Shown: piece after piece, positions 1 through 9,076 of the stretch | Layout of the letters: the number at the start of each line of letters is the position of its first letter | Position numbering within the stretch: the first letter of the stretch is position 1 | NCBI RefSeq assembly: GCF_023242365.1 | Contig: NZ_JALLIX010000009.1 | Span: 116,066-180,065, forward strand | Length of the DNA: 64,000 nt | Origin: Pseudomonas sp. MWU13-2100 | GTDB lineage: Bacteria; Pseudomonadota; Gammaproteobacteria; Pseudomonadales; Pseudomonadaceae | Reading direction: 5' to 3' | Position numbers and translations under genes: made by a program | The notes under the pieces: generated by a model | What the model was told of the DNA's origin: nothing | The model's input: the letters and a program-made list of their open reading frames with translations, nothing else | Databases searched by the model: none

Positions 1-339
1 AACGTCGCCATGGCCAACGGCCTGACCGGGGTCTACGGCCACATCAAGGACCTGAGCGACACCGACCGCGACATCAAGCTCGATCCGTTCGACGCCGAGG
101 TCTCGCTGATCGTGGTCGGTGGCGAACTGGCCGGCAACGGCAGCGGCCCGCTGTCCATCGACTCGCCCTTGAGTGTCGAGCTGTACCGGGTGTCGATGCT
201 CGCCCCGACGAAAACCAGCGGCATCAGCTTCAGCGGGATTCTCGGCGATCGCCAGGATGAAATTCTCGACCTGCTGGTGCGCCAGCAGAAAGCCGTGCTG
301 ATCGACCCCGTCGAACGCCAGACACCCCTGCGGGATTGA
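1..339 (+). CDS. algG: AlgG, mannuronan C5-epimerase, C-terminal end only
   Basis: The reading frame is open from the first base of the window to a TGA at 337-339, so this is the 3' end of a gene that starts upstream. The visible 112 residues end in a pattern I recognise from AlgG, the periplasmic enzyme that converts D-mannuronate to L-guluronate in polymannuronate. Its position directly before algX and algL fits the conserved algG-algX-algL order. The stop lies just before the algX ribosome-binding site, so the genes are translationally close and probably on one transcript. The catalytic beta-helix is outside the window. Confidence 0.85.
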   Translation, partial: NVAMANGLTGVYGHIKDLSDTDRDIKLDPFDAEVSLIVVGGELAGNGSGPLSIDSPLSVELYRVSMLAPTKTSGISFSGILGDRQDEILDLLVRQQKAVLIDPVERQTPLRD

Positions 340-350
340 GGACGACCTTT

Positions 351-1784
351 ATGAACCCACATCTGATCAAACTGCTCGGCCTGTCCGGCCTTGCCGCGGC
401 AATTTTCGCCGCCAGCGGCCCCCTCAAGGCCGAGGAAGCACAGGCGCCGAGCTTCAGCGCCGAGCCCTGCTGCAGCCTGTGCCCGGCAGCCCATGACGCG
501 AAGAACTACACCACCCGCTACCAGCAGAACTTCACCACCCTGGTCCAGGCCCAGGGCGACTGGCTGTTCCGCACCCAGGAAGACCTGCGTACCGAGTTCG
601 ACACCAGCCCCGCCGGCTACCGGCGCCTGCAACAGCTGCACGATGCCTTCAAAAGCAAGGGCGTGGAGTTGGTGGTGGTCTACCAGCCGACCCGTGGCCT
701 GGTGGATCGCAACAAACTGTTCCCGGCCGAGCGCGCCAAGTTCGACTACGAAAAAGCCCTGGGCAACTACCAGGCAATGCTCGGGCGCTTCGCCAGGATG
801 GGCTACTTTGTCCCGGACCTGTCACCGCTGACCAACGAGCAGCAGGCCCACGACTTCTACTTCCGTGGCGACCAGCACTGGACCCCGTACGGCGCCGAGC
901 GCACCGCGAAAATCGTCGCCGAGACGGTGAAGAAGATCCCGGGCTTCGCCGACATTCCCCATCGCGAATTCGAGACCAAGGTCTCCGGGCGCATGGGCAA
1001 GACCGGCACCCTGCACAACATGGCCGGCCAGCTCTGCGGCACCAGCTATGCGATCCAGTACATGGAACAGTTCAGCACCGAGCCCAAGGGCGAAGCGGCG
1101 GACGGCGACCTGTTCGGCGATGCCGGCAACCCGCAGATCACCCTGGTGGGCACCAGCCACAGCGGCAAGAACTACAACTTCGCCGGCTTCCTGCAACAGT
1201 ACATCGGCGCCGACATCCTCAACGTCGCCTTCCCCGGTGGCGGCCTGGAGGGCTCGATGCTGCAGTACCTGGGCAGCGAGGCGTTCCAGAAGACCCCGCC
1301 GAAAGTGCTGATCTGGGAGTTCTCACCGCTGTATCGCCTGGACCAGGAAACCATCTACCGGCAAATGATGGCCCTGCTCGATAACGGCTGCGAAGGCAAG
1401 AACGCCGAGATGAGCGCCAGCACCACGGTCAAGACGGGCAAGAACGAACTGCTGGTCAACCGCAACAACCGCGACCTGCGCAACAGCGCGCACCAGGTCG
1501 ATATCCGTTTCGCCGACACCTCGGTGAAAACCCTGCACGCGACCCTCTGGTACATGAACGGCCGCCACGAGGACATCAAGATCGACAAACCGCAAACTTC
1601 CGACACCGACGGACGTTTCGCCTTTGAACTGCGCACCGACGAAGACTGGGCCAATCAGAACCTGCTGGCTCTCGAAGTCCAGGGCCCGGAAGCCGGCGGC
1701 GCGCCACAGCAAGTCGAGGCGAAGATCTGCAAACGCAACGTATTCCCCAGCGCCGAGCCCCATGTGGCACAGGCCGGGCTATGA
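351..1784 (+). CDS. algX: AlgX, alginate O-acetyltransferase of the periplasm
   Basis: AlgX binds and O-acetylates polymannuronate in the periplasm and is part of the alginate export complex. The protein has an N-terminal signal peptide, an SGNH-like catalytic domain and a C-terminal carbohydrate-binding module. An in-frame TTG at 336 would overlap algG, but ATG 351 is preceded by GAGGACG. Starting at 351 puts the DxH pair (RGDQHW) at D174 and H176 and the GTSHSG serine at S269, the numbering known for Pseudomonas aeruginosa AlgX. This supports a 477-residue protein. A CCSLC motif at the mature N-terminus is visible. The stop overlaps an upstream ATG of algL. Confidence 0.95.
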   Translation: MNPHLIKLLGLSGLAAAIFAASGPLKAEEAQAPSFSAEPCCSLCPAAHDAKNYTTRYQQNFTTLVQAQGDWLFRTQEDLRTEFDTSPAGYRRLQQLHDAFKSKGVELVVVYQPTRGLVDRNKLFPAERAKFDYEKALGNYQAMLGRFARMGYFVPDLSPLTNEQQAHDFYFRGDQHWTPYGAERTAKIVAETVKKIPGFADIPHREFETKVSGRMGKTGTLHNMAGQLCGTSYAIQYMEQFSTEPKGEAADGDLFGDAGNPQITLVGTSHSGKNYNFAGFLQQYIGADILNVAFPGGGLEGSMLQYLGSEAFQKTPPKVLIWEFSPLYRLDQETIYRQMMALLDNGCEGKNAEMSASTTVKTGKNELLVNRNNRDLRNSAHQVDIRFADTSVKTLHATLWYMNGRHEDIKIDKPQTSDTDGRFAFELRTDEDWANQNLLALEVQGPEAGGAPQQVEAKICKRNVFPSAEPHVAQAGL

Positions 1785-1795
1785 GGTGCCTACCG

Positions 1796-2911
1796 ATGAA
1801 ACTCCGCACACTGCTTGCTCCTTCGCTACTGGGCCTGGCGATCATCGCCGGCTCGGTCCAGGCTGCCGCGCCACTGCGTCCGCCCCAGGGTTACCTGGCC
1901 GCCATCGACAAGGTCAAGAGCGGCGCCAACAGCGACGGCTGTGACGCCATGCCGCCGCCCTACACCGGCTCGTTGCAGTTCCGCAGCAAATACGAGGGCT
2001 CCGACAAGGCTCGCTCGACCCTCAACGTGCAGTCGGAAAAAGCCTTCCGCGACACCACGTCCGACATCACCAGGATGGAACGCGGCACCAGCAAGCGGGT
2101 GATGCAGTTCATGCGTGACGGGCGCCCGGAGCAGTTGAGCTGCACCCTGAACTGGCTGACCGCCTGGGCCCAGGCCGACGCGTTGATGTCCAAGGATTTC
2201 AACCACACCGGCAAGTCCATGCGCAAATGGGCGCTGGGCAGCATGGCCTCGGCCTATATCCGCCTGAAGTTCTCCGACTCCCATCCGCTGGCGCCCCACC
2301 AGAAGGAAGCGCAACTGATCGAGGCCTGGTTCAGCAAGATGGCCGACCAGGTGGTCAGCGACTGGGACAACCTGCCGCTGGAAAAAACCAACAACCACTC
2401 CTACTGGGCGGCCTGGTCGGTGATGGCGACCGCGATCGCCACCGACCGTCGCGACCTGTTCGATTGGGCGGTGAAGGAATACAAGGTCGGGGCCAACCAG
2501 GTCGACCCGCAGGGTTTCCTGCCCAACGAACTCAAGCGCCAGCAACGGGCCTTGGCTTATCACAACTACGCGTTGCCGCCGCTGGCGATGATTGCCAGTT
2601 TTGCCCTGGCCAATGGCGTGGACCTGCGCCAGGAAAACAATGGTGCGCTCAAACGCCTGGGTGACCGGGTGCTGGCCGGGGTCAAGGACCCTGGGGAATT
2701 CCAGGCCAGGAACGGCAAGGAACAGGACATGACCGACCTCAAGGTCGATTCGAAATTCGCCTGGCTCGAACCGTACTGCACGCTCTACACCTGCGCGCCG
2801 GATGTGCTTGAACACAAACATGCGATGCAACCGTTCAAGACCTTCCGCCTGGGCGGCGACCTGACCAAGGTCTATGACCCGACGCACGAAAAGGGCAACA
2901 AAAACCCGTAA
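1796..2911 (+). CDS. algL: AlgL, periplasmic alginate lyase
   Basis: AlgL is a PL5-type polymannuronate lyase that clears misdirected alginate from the periplasm. The signal peptide ends at SVQA. The catalytic motifs are NNHSYW (His at residue 201) and AYHNYA (Tyr at 255), within one residue of the P. aeruginosa positions. An ATG at 1781 overlaps the algX stop, but ATG 1796 has GAGGTG upstream and begins a cleaner signal peptide (MKLRTLL), giving 371 residues. A REP palindrome separates it from algI, so the downstream acetylation genes may be expressed at a different level. Confidence 0.95.
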   Translation: MKLRTLLAPSLLGLAIIAGSVQAAAPLRPPQGYLAAIDKVKSGANSDGCDAMPPPYTGSLQFRSKYEGSDKARSTLNVQSEKAFRDTTSDITRMERGTSKRVMQFMRDGRPEQLSCTLNWLTAWAQADALMSKDFNHTGKSMRKWALGSMASAYIRLKFSDSHPLAPHQKEAQLIEAWFSKMADQVVSDWDNLPLEKTNNHSYWAAWSVMATAIATDRRDLFDWAVKEYKVGANQVDPQGFLPNELKRQQRALAYHNYALPPLAMIASFALANGVDLRQENNGALKRLGDRVLAGVKDPGEFQARNGKEQDMTDLKVDSKFAWLEPYCTLYTCAPDVLEHKHAMQPFKTFRLGGDLTKVYDPTHEKGNKNP

Positions 2912-2948
2912 CACCAGTCCTCCCACTCTCCTGTGGGAACGCAGCTTA

Positions 2949-3022
2949 TGTGGGAGCGCAGCTTGCCCGCGAAGCTTTTGGCGTTCTTGAGGGCCCCTTC
3001 GCGGGCAAGCTCCGCTCCCACA
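2949..3022. repeat. REP palindrome between algL and algI
   Basis: Arms TGTGGGAGCGCAGCTTGCCC and its near complement ending GCTCCGCTCCCACA face each other across a short loop. This is the commonest REP type in the window. A partial extra copy of the left arm (TGTGGGAACGCAGCTTA) begins just upstream near 2932. Confidence 0.85.
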
Positions 3023-3154
3023 GGGGCATGGGTTTCCACAGTGAGATGGGGGGAGGTTGGGATTGATTCAAATGTTGTAGAGCGCCCCCGATTACCACGG
3101 GGGGTTTGGGGGGGCTTTGGCCCTTGACCGTTGATCAAACAAGGAGAGCCCGGG

Positions 3155-4711
3155 ATGGTCTTTTCATCCAATGTGTTCCTGTTCCTGTTCCTGCCGATCT
3201 TTCTCGGCCTGTACTACCTGAGCGGGCAACGCTATCGCAACCTGCTGTTGCTGATCGCCAGCTACGTGTTCTACGCCTGGTGGCGGGTCGACTTCCTGGC
3301 GCTGTTCGCCGGCGTCACCCTGTGGAACTACTGGATCGGCCTCAAGGTCGGCGCCGCCGGCGTGCGCAGCAAACCGGCACAACGCTGGCTGCTGCTCGGC
3401 GTGGCCGTCGACCTGGGCATCCTCGGCTACTTCAAGTACGCCAACTTCGGTGTCGACAACCTCAACGCGATCATGACCTCGTTCGGTCTCGAACCGTTCA
3501 TCCTGACCCACGTGCTGCTGCCGATCGGGATCTCGTTCTACATCTTCGAGTCCATCAGCTACATCATCGACGTCTACCGTGGCGACACCCCGGCAACGCG
3601 CAATCTGATCGACTTCGCGGCCTTCGTGGCGATCTTCCCGCACCTGATCGCCGGCCCGGTGCTGCGCTTTCGCGACCTCGCCGAACAGTTCAACAACCGC
3701 ACCCACACCCTCGACAAATTCTCCGAGGGCGCCACGCGGTTCATGCAGGGCTTTATCAAGAAGGTCTTTATCGCCGACACCCTGGCGGTGGTCGCCGACC
3801 ATTGCTTCGCCCTGCAACACCCGAGCACCGGCGACGCCTGGCTCGGCGCCCTGGCCTACACCGCGCAGCTGTACTTCGACTTCTCCGGCTACAGCGACAT
3901 GGCCATCGGCCTGGGCCTGATGATGGGCTTCCGCTTCATGGAGAACTTCAAACAGCCGTACATCAGCCAGTCGATCACCGAGTTCTGGCGGCGCTGGCAT
4001 ATCAGCCTGTCGACCTGGCTGCGCGACTACCTCTACATCACCCTGGGCGGCAACCGCAAAGGCACGCTGATCACCTACCGCAACCTGTTCCTGACCATGC
4101 TGCTCGGCGGCCTGTGGCACGGTGCCAACCTCACCTACATCGTCTGGGGCGCCTGGCACGGCCTGTGGCTGGCGATCGAAAAAGCCCTGGGCATCGACAC
4201 CAACCCGCGCCGCTTCAACCCGATCCGCTGGGCCCTGACCTTCCTGCTGGTGATCATGGGCTGGGTGATTTTCCGCTCCGAAAACCTGCACGTCGCCGCG
4301 CGCATGTACGGCGCCATGTTCAGCTTCAGCGAGTGGTCACTGTCGGAACTCAACCGCGCCAGCCTCACCGGCCTGCAAGTGGCGACCCTGGTGCTGGCCT
4401 ACGCAACCCTGGCGTTCTTCGGCCTGCGCGACTTTTACCGCAACCCGCCCGCCGCCAAAGCCAAGGCCAAACCCGCCGACGGCCCGGCCACCGCGCAACC
4501 CGGTCTGATCAAGGCCGTACCCGGTGAAGCAGCCGGCAGCATTCACCAACCCGGCTATAGCGTCGGGGTCGAGGCCGAGGTTCAACCGGCTTACTGGGTC
4601 GCCGACTGGCCGCGTTATGTGATGCGCAGCCTGGTGCTGCTGCTGTTCATCGCCTCGATTCTCAAACTCTCGGCGCAAAGCTTCTCGCCATTCCTTTATT
4701 TCCAGTTCTGA
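3155..4711 (+). CDS. algI: AlgI, MBOAT membrane protein for alginate O-acetylation
   Basis: AlgI is a membrane-bound O-acyltransferase that passes acetyl groups across the inner membrane to AlgJ, AlgF and AlgX. It has many hydrophobic segments and the MBOAT signature LLGGLWHGAN. ATG 3155 has AAGGAG at 3141-3146. With this start the conserved histidine is residue 322, the known essential His of P. aeruginosa AlgI. A TTG at 3131 would add eight residues that include the ribosome-binding site and is unlikely. The protein is 518 residues. A hydrophilic linker near 435-490 is rich in Ala, Lys and Pro. algJ follows after 11 bases. Confidence 0.96.
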   Translation: MVFSSNVFLFLFLPIFLGLYYLSGQRYRNLLLLIASYVFYAWWRVDFLALFAGVTLWNYWIGLKVGAAGVRSKPAQRWLLLGVAVDLGILGYFKYANFGVDNLNAIMTSFGLEPFILTHVLLPIGISFYIFESISYIIDVYRGDTPATRNLIDFAAFVAIFPHLIAGPVLRFRDLAEQFNNRTHTLDKFSEGATRFMQGFIKKVFIADTLAVVADHCFALQHPSTGDAWLGALAYTAQLYFDFSGYSDMAIGLGLMMGFRFMENFKQPYISQSITEFWRRWHISLSTWLRDYLYITLGGNRKGTLITYRNLFLTMLLGGLWHGANLTYIVWGAWHGLWLAIEKALGIDTNPRRFNPIRWALTFLLVIMGWVIFRSENLHVAARMYGAMFSFSEWSLSELNRASLTGLQVATLVLAYATLAFFGLRDFYRNPPAAKAKAKPADGPATAQPGLIKAVPGEAAGSIHQPGYSVGVEAEVQPAYWVADWPRYVMRSLVLLLFIASILKLSAQSFSPFLYFQF

Positions 4712-4722
4712 GGGAGCCGACC

Positions 4723-5901
4723 ATGACCCGCTCATTCCGCATCCTCTACATCGCCCTGTTCCTCGCCACCTTGCTGGGGTTGGGGTTGTGGTCGCTACGC
4801 AGCTTTATCGGCTTCAGCACCAATGCCGACACCACACTACTTGACGGGCGCTGGACCAAGGCCGTCGAGACCCGCTACGACGGTGAATTCCCGATCAAGC
4901 GCCTGGGCACCAACCTCTGGGCCGCGCTGGACTTCAAGCTGTTCAACGAAGGCCGCCCCGGCGTGGTACTGGGCCGCGACCAGTGGCTCTACAGCGATGA
5001 GGAGTTCAACCCGGTTGCCGGCGAGCAGCAGAACCTGCAAGGCAACTACGCGCTGGTCGAAGGCGTGCGCCAGACCCTCAAGGCCAAGGGCGTGAAGCTG
5101 GTGCTGGCGATCGTTCCGGCCAAGGTCCGCCTGTACCCGGAACACCTGGGCGACGTGCGCCCGGCGAGCATCCACGCCAACCTCTACCAGAACTTCCATG
5201 CCCGGGCCGCCGCTGAGCGGATCCTTGCTCCCGACCTGCTGGGCCCGCTGCAACAGGCCAAGCAACAAGGCCAGCAAGTGTTCCTGCGCACCGACACCCA
5301 CTGGACCCCGGACGGCGCGCAAATCGCCGCGACCCAACTGGCCGCCGCCATCGGCAAGCACGCCCCGCTCAGCGGCGAGCCGCAACGCTTTGTCACCGAA
5401 GCCGAAAAGACCGAGCAGCACAAGGGCGACCTGACCCTGTTCCTGCCGCTGGACCCGCTGTTCAGCAACCTGATGCCGCCCCAGGAGCCCCTGGAAAAAC
5501 GCGCCACCCGCGTCGCTGACAATCAGCCAGCCGGCGGTGATGCGCTGTTCGCCGATAACGAAGTCCCGGTGGCGCTGATCGGCACCAGCTACAGCGCCAA
5601 CCCGAACTGGAACTTCGTCGGCGCATTGAAACAGGCCCTGCACCGCGACGTGGTGAATTACGCCGAAGACGGCCACGGCCCGATCCTGCCGATGCTCGCC
5701 TACCTGGAAAGCGACGCCTTCAAAAACAGTCCGCCGCAGCTGCTGATCTGGGAATTCCCGGAGCGCTACCTGCCGGTCAACAACGAAATCGGCGATGCCG
5801 ACCCCAAGTGGGTCGCGCAATTGAAAGCCACGGGGCTGCACCAACAGAACCTGGTCCGGAACACACCTAAATCCGAGTCGCCTGCACAGGCGCAAAACTG
5901 A
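4723..5901 (+). CDS. algJ: AlgJ, alginate O-acetyltransferase, membrane-anchored
   Basis: AlgJ is a periplasm-facing acetyltransferase related to AlgX. Residues about 5-25 form an uncleaved signal anchor. The SGNH-type catalytic set is visible as RTDTHW (D191, H193) and GTSYS (S289). The sequence shares TH/QHWTPxGA and SPP(Q/K)xLIWEFxP motifs with AlgX in the same operon, reflecting common ancestry. It has 392 residues, as expected for the family. GAGGGAG precedes the ATG. algF follows after 14 bases. Confidence 0.95.
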   Translation: MTRSFRILYIALFLATLLGLGLWSLRSFIGFSTNADTTLLDGRWTKAVETRYDGEFPIKRLGTNLWAALDFKLFNEGRPGVVLGRDQWLYSDEEFNPVAGEQQNLQGNYALVEGVRQTLKAKGVKLVLAIVPAKVRLYPEHLGDVRPASIHANLYQNFHARAAAERILAPDLLGPLQQAKQQGQQVFLRTDTHWTPDGAQIAATQLAAAIGKHAPLSGEPQRFVTEAEKTEQHKGDLTLFLPLDPLFSNLMPPQEPLEKRATRVADNQPAGGDALFADNEVPVALIGTSYSANPNWNFVGALKQALHRDVVNYAEDGHGPILPMLAYLESDAFKNSPPQLLIWEFPERYLPVNNEIGDADPKWVAQLKATGLHQQNLVRNTPKSESPAQAQN

Positions 5902-5915
5902 AAGAGGTACTTACC

Positions 5916-6581
5916 ATGACCTTCAACGCCACTCGTAAAAACACTCAACAGCGCGCGGTCAGAACCCTGGCCCTGGCCGCCGGCCTGAGCCTGTTGTCTT
6001 TGTCCGCCTGGGCCGGCGATGCCGCCCTGTATGGCCCGATTGCGCCGAAAGGCTCGAGCTTCGTACGCATCTACAACGCCAGCAACCAGGAGGTCAGCGC
6101 CAGCGTCGGCGCCACCGCGATCAATGACGTCGCGCCGCTGGCCAGCAGTGATTTCAGCTTTATGCCCGGTGGTGACTACAGCGCCAAGGTCGGCAGCCAG
6201 GCGCTGCCGCTGAAACTGGCCTCCGACCACTATTACACCCTGGTCAACAACGCCGGCGGCCAGCCGCAACTGATCGAAGAGCCGCCGTTCAAGAACAAGC
6301 AGAAGTCCCTGGTGCGGGTACAGAACCTGAGTGACAAGGCCCTGACCCTGAAGACCGCCGACGGCAAGACCGACGTGGTCCAGGCGGTGGCGGCCAAGGG
6401 CCGTGGCGAGCGCGAGATCAACCCGGTGAAAGTCAGCTTCGCCCTGTACGACGGCACGACCAAAGTCAGCGACCTCAAGCCGGTGGCCCTGGAGCGCGGT
6501 GAAGCGGCGGTGCTCTACGTCACCGGCAACGGCAGCAACCTGTCGCCGGTCTGGGTCAAGCGCCCGGTTTCGACGCGCTGA
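5916..6581 (+). CDS. algF: AlgF, periplasmic alginate O-acetylation protein
   Basis: AlgF is a non-enzymatic periplasmic adaptor in alginate acetylation that works with AlgJ and AlgX. A signal peptide runs to about residue 32 (SLSAWAGDAALYGP), followed by two small beta-rich domains. Length is 221 residues, typical of AlgF. AAGAGG lies before the ATG at 5916. It is the last acetylation gene. A long REP-type hairpin separates it from algA. Confidence 0.94.
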   Translation: MTFNATRKNTQQRAVRTLALAAGLSLLSLSAWAGDAALYGPIAPKGSSFVRIYNASNQEVSASVGATAINDVAPLASSDFSFMPGGDYSAKVGSQALPLKLASDHYYTLVNNAGGQPQLIEEPPFKNKQKSLVRVQNLSDKALTLKTADGKTDVVQAVAAKGRGEREINPVKVSFALYDGTTKVSDLKPVALERGEAAVLYVTGNGSNLSPVWVKRPVSTR

Positions 6582-6635
6582 CCGATTTACCAGGGATTCA
6601 GGTCACTCATACACCTATCAAGCCGGTTGAATTAC

Positions 6636-6770
6636 CTGTGGCGAGGGGGCTTGCCCCCGCTGGAGCGCGAAGCGGTCCCAAAACCTGTGACCACGCACTA
6701 TCAGGTAAATCGAGGCACCTGGTTTTACGACTGCTGCGCAGTCGAACGGGGGCAAGCCCCCTCGCCACAG
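6636..6770. repeat. REP pair (long inverted repeat) between algF and algA
   Basis: The left arm CTGTGGCGAGGGGGCTTGCC and a right arm ending GGCAAGCCCCCTCGCCACAG are about 100 bases apart, with a smaller hairpin (CTGCTGCGCAG) inside. This is a different REP family from the one after algL. Confidence 0.85.
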
Positions 6771-6807
6771 TAGCTCTAACCCATAGACTGTTTAAAGGAG
6801 TAACACC

Positions 6808-8253
6808 ATGATTCCAGTAATCCTCTCAGGTGGTAGCGGCTCACGTCTTTGGCCACTCTCGCGCAAGCAGTTTCCCAAGCAATTCCTCGCCCTCACCGGC
6901 AAGGAAACGCTGTTCCAGCAAACCCTGGAACGCCTGGTATTCGACGGCATGGAAAGCCCGATCGTGGTCTGCAACCTGGACCACCGTTTTATCGTCAACG
7001 AACAACTGAGCAACCGCCAGCTCAGCACCCAGCGCATCCTGATGGAGCCCTTCGGCCGCAACACCGCACCGGCCGTGGCCCTGACCGCGATGCTGCTGGT
7101 CAACGAAGGCCGCGACGAACTGATGCTGGTGCTCCCGGCCGACCACGTGCTCGACGACCAGAAAGCCCTGCAACGCGCCCTGGCCCAGGCCACCGTGGCC
7201 GCCGAGCGCGGTGAAATGGTGTTGTTCGGCGTGCCGGCGACCAAACCGGAAACCGGCTACGGCTACATCAAGTCGAGCAACGATGCGCTGCTGCCGGAAG
7301 GCGTCAGCCGGGTCTCGCAATTCGTCGAGAAACCCGATGAAAAACGCGCCACCGAGTTCGTCGAAGCCGGCGGTTACTTCTGGAACAGCGGCATGTTCCT
7401 GTTCCGTGCCAGCCGCTTCCTCGAAGAACTGAAAAAGCACGACCCGGACATCTACGACACCTGCCTGCTGACCCTGGAGCGCAGTACCCAGGACGGCGAC
7501 AGCGTGACCCTCGACGAAGCCACCTTCGCCCAATGCCCGGACAACTCCATCGACTACGCGGTGATGGAAAAGACCCAGCGCGCCTGCGTGGTCCCGCTGA
7601 GCGCCGGCTGGAGCGACGTCGGCTGCTGGTCATCGTTGTGGGACGTACATGAGAAGGACGAAAACGGCAACGTCAGCAAAGGCGACGTGGTCATGCAGGA
7701 CAGCCGCAACTGCATGATCCACGGCAACGGCAAGCTGGTCTCGGTGATCGGCCTGGATGACATCGTCGTGGTCGAAACCAAGGACGCGATGATGATCGCC
7801 CACAAGGACAAGGTCCAGGGCGTGAAACAGATGGTCAACACCCTCAACGCCCAGGGTCGCAGCGAAACCCAGAACCACTGCGAGGTCTACCGGCCCTGGG
7901 GTTCCTATGACTCGGTGGACATGGGCGGGCGCTTCCAGGTCAAGCATATCTCGGTCAAGCCGGGGGCCTGCCTGTCGTTGCAGATGCACCACCACCGCGC
8001 CGAACACTGGATCGTGGTCAGCGGCACCGCCGAAGTGACCTGCGACGACAACGTGTTCCTGCTCTGCGAGAACCAGTCCACCTACATCCCGATTGCCTCG
8101 GTGCACCGCCTGCGCAACCCGGGCAAGATCCCGCTGGAAATCATCGAAGTGCAGTCCGGCAGCTACCTGGGCGAAGACGATATCGAGCGCTTTGAAGATG
8201 TCTATGGGCGTTCGACGGCGGTTGAGCATGAGGTGAAAACCATCGTCCAGTAA
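6808..8253 (+). CDS. algA: AlgA, phosphomannose isomerase / GDP-mannose pyrophosphorylase
   Basis: This bifunctional cytosolic enzyme makes mannose-6-phosphate from fructose-6-phosphate and GDP-mannose from mannose-1-phosphate, the first and third steps towards GDP-mannuronate. The N-terminal nucleotidyltransferase domain begins with GGSGSRLWPLSRKQFPKQFL at residues 7-26. The C-terminal cupin isomerase domain (about 355-470) has the metal site QMHHHRAEHW. Length is 481 residues, as in P. aeruginosa. AAGGAG lies ahead of the ATG. It ends the operon and is followed by a terminator. Confidence 0.97.
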   Translation: MIPVILSGGSGSRLWPLSRKQFPKQFLALTGKETLFQQTLERLVFDGMESPIVVCNLDHRFIVNEQLSNRQLSTQRILMEPFGRNTAPAVALTAMLLVNEGRDELMLVLPADHVLDDQKALQRALAQATVAAERGEMVLFGVPATKPETGYGYIKSSNDALLPEGVSRVSQFVEKPDEKRATEFVEAGGYFWNSGMFLFRASRFLEELKKHDPDIYDTCLLTLERSTQDGDSVTLDEATFAQCPDNSIDYAVMEKTQRACVVPLSAGWSDVGCWSSLWDVHEKDENGNVSKGDVVMQDSRNCMIHGNGKLVSVIGLDDIVVVETKDAMMIAHKDKVQGVKQMVNTLNAQGRSETQNHCEVYRPWGSYDSVDMGGRFQVKHISVKPGACLSLQMHHHRAEHWIVVSGTAEVTCDDNVFLLCENQSTYIPIASVHRLRNPGKIPLEIIEVQSGSYLGEDDIERFEDVYGRSTAVEHEVKTIVQ

Positions 8254-8269
8254 ACTACAGTGTTCCACT

Positions 8270-8333
8270 CACCCCCGCCCCGCTGGCTGCGTCCCCCCCT
8301 ATCCGCAGCCAGGGAGGCGGGGGTGTTTTTTTT
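8270..8333 (+). terminator. Rho-independent terminator of the alginate operon
   Basis: The outer stem is CACCCCCGCC (8270-8279) with GGCGGGGGTG (8316-8325). The inner stem is CTGGCTGCG (8283-8291) with CGCAGCCAG (8304-8312). An eight-T run follows at 8326-8333. It lies 16 bases after algA. Confidence 0.93.
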
Positions 8334-8462
8334 GCCTGCGCAATCGCAGGTTCGACGAAAGACAGAGATGGCTGATTCTTCATGCGGGCGTGCCGATAAT
8401 TTGATGTTCAGCCTACGGCGGTTTATCCACAGGGCAGGGAGGCCTCATGACGTTGACGGTCG

Positions 8463-8496
8463 GCAACGGGCAACGGGCAACGGGCAACGGGCAACG
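8463..8496. repeat. 7-bp tandem repeat, GCAACGG x 4 plus a partial unit
   Basis: Four exact copies of GCAACGG run from 8463 to 8490, followed by GCAACG. The repeat is not inside any credible gene. The unit is not a multiple of three, so copy-number change would shift any frame across it. Confidence 0.9.
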
Positions 8497-8608
8497 CGCG
8501 CCTATCGAACGGGCGAACAGATGTACATCCCCCAGACCTTGTCGTACTTTCCCTATCAGCCCAGCTCCGAGGTTTTCCATGATTGGGTGTGGGAGACCAA
8601 GGTCAGCC

Positions 8609-8772
8609 ATGAATGAGATGCTGAGCAAGATCCAAGCCGGCGGCACGCTGCTCACCCCCCTTTCGTCACGACGGCGAGCGGTTCGAAATGGGTGGTCACT
8701 CATCCCAACGTGGTGCTGAACATCATCCCGGATGCCGCCAAGACGGTGCTGATCACCTTTTACAAGACGTGA
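8609..8772 (+). pseudogene. Small frameshifted ORF, 54 residues if repaired
   Basis: ATG 8609 begins MNEMLSKIQAGGTLLTP and then leaves frame at a run of six C (8655-8660). In the frame two bases over, the sequence continues FVTTASGSKWVVTHP and ends ITFYKT before TGA 8770. Adding one C joins the two into a smooth 54-residue protein. The tail looks like the end of a beta-rich domain, but I do not recognise a family. It overlaps the end of another short ORF (8521-8616), so the gene may once have been longer. It could be a true mutation, a phase-variable tract or a sequencing error. Confidence 0.45.
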
Positions 8773-8848
8773 TTGTGTCGGCTATCAGCCGGGATAGGAC
8801 ATCTTCAGAATCGAGACCACCTACTGTCAGAAATGACAGGGCCGATAA

Positions 8849-9076
8849 ATGGTCATGACAAGCCTGCAGCCCTATATCGCAACCAGCCAAAGGGGTGCCT
8901 GGATCAACTGCCAGCTGCACCAGATGTAGTGTCGCGGCGTTTTCCTATGGTTTGCCTATCAGGGCTATAGCGCGAAGTCGTACAGCGCTCAACTCTGCCG
9001 CGGATACCTTGCCCTTGAGCTCTGCCTTTCGGAAGCTGAACAGAGCATATCCCGACAGTCCCAGACGATAGCCTGA
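8849..9076 (+). pseudogene. ORF interrupted by an amber codon
   Basis: From ATG 8849 the frame reads MVMTSLQPYIATSQRGAW and onward to a TAG at 8927-8929. The same frame then stays open with protein-like content (CRGVFLWFAYQGYSAKSYSA) to TGA 9074-9076. A single base change from TAT or TAC would give a 75-residue protein. I do not recognise the family. The dyad CTGTCAGAAATGACAG ends 9 bases before the ATG. Confidence 0.35.

Noticed and set aside
3106..4527. 473-codon plus-strand frame overlapping algI
   Set aside because: It is Arg/Pro/His-rich with no motif, while the algI frame carries the MBOAT signature and His322.
8260..8616. 118-codon plus-strand frame after algA
   Set aside because: It begins within the alginate terminator hairpin and runs through the 7-bp repeat. 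Only its last 31 codons (from 8521) look at all coding.
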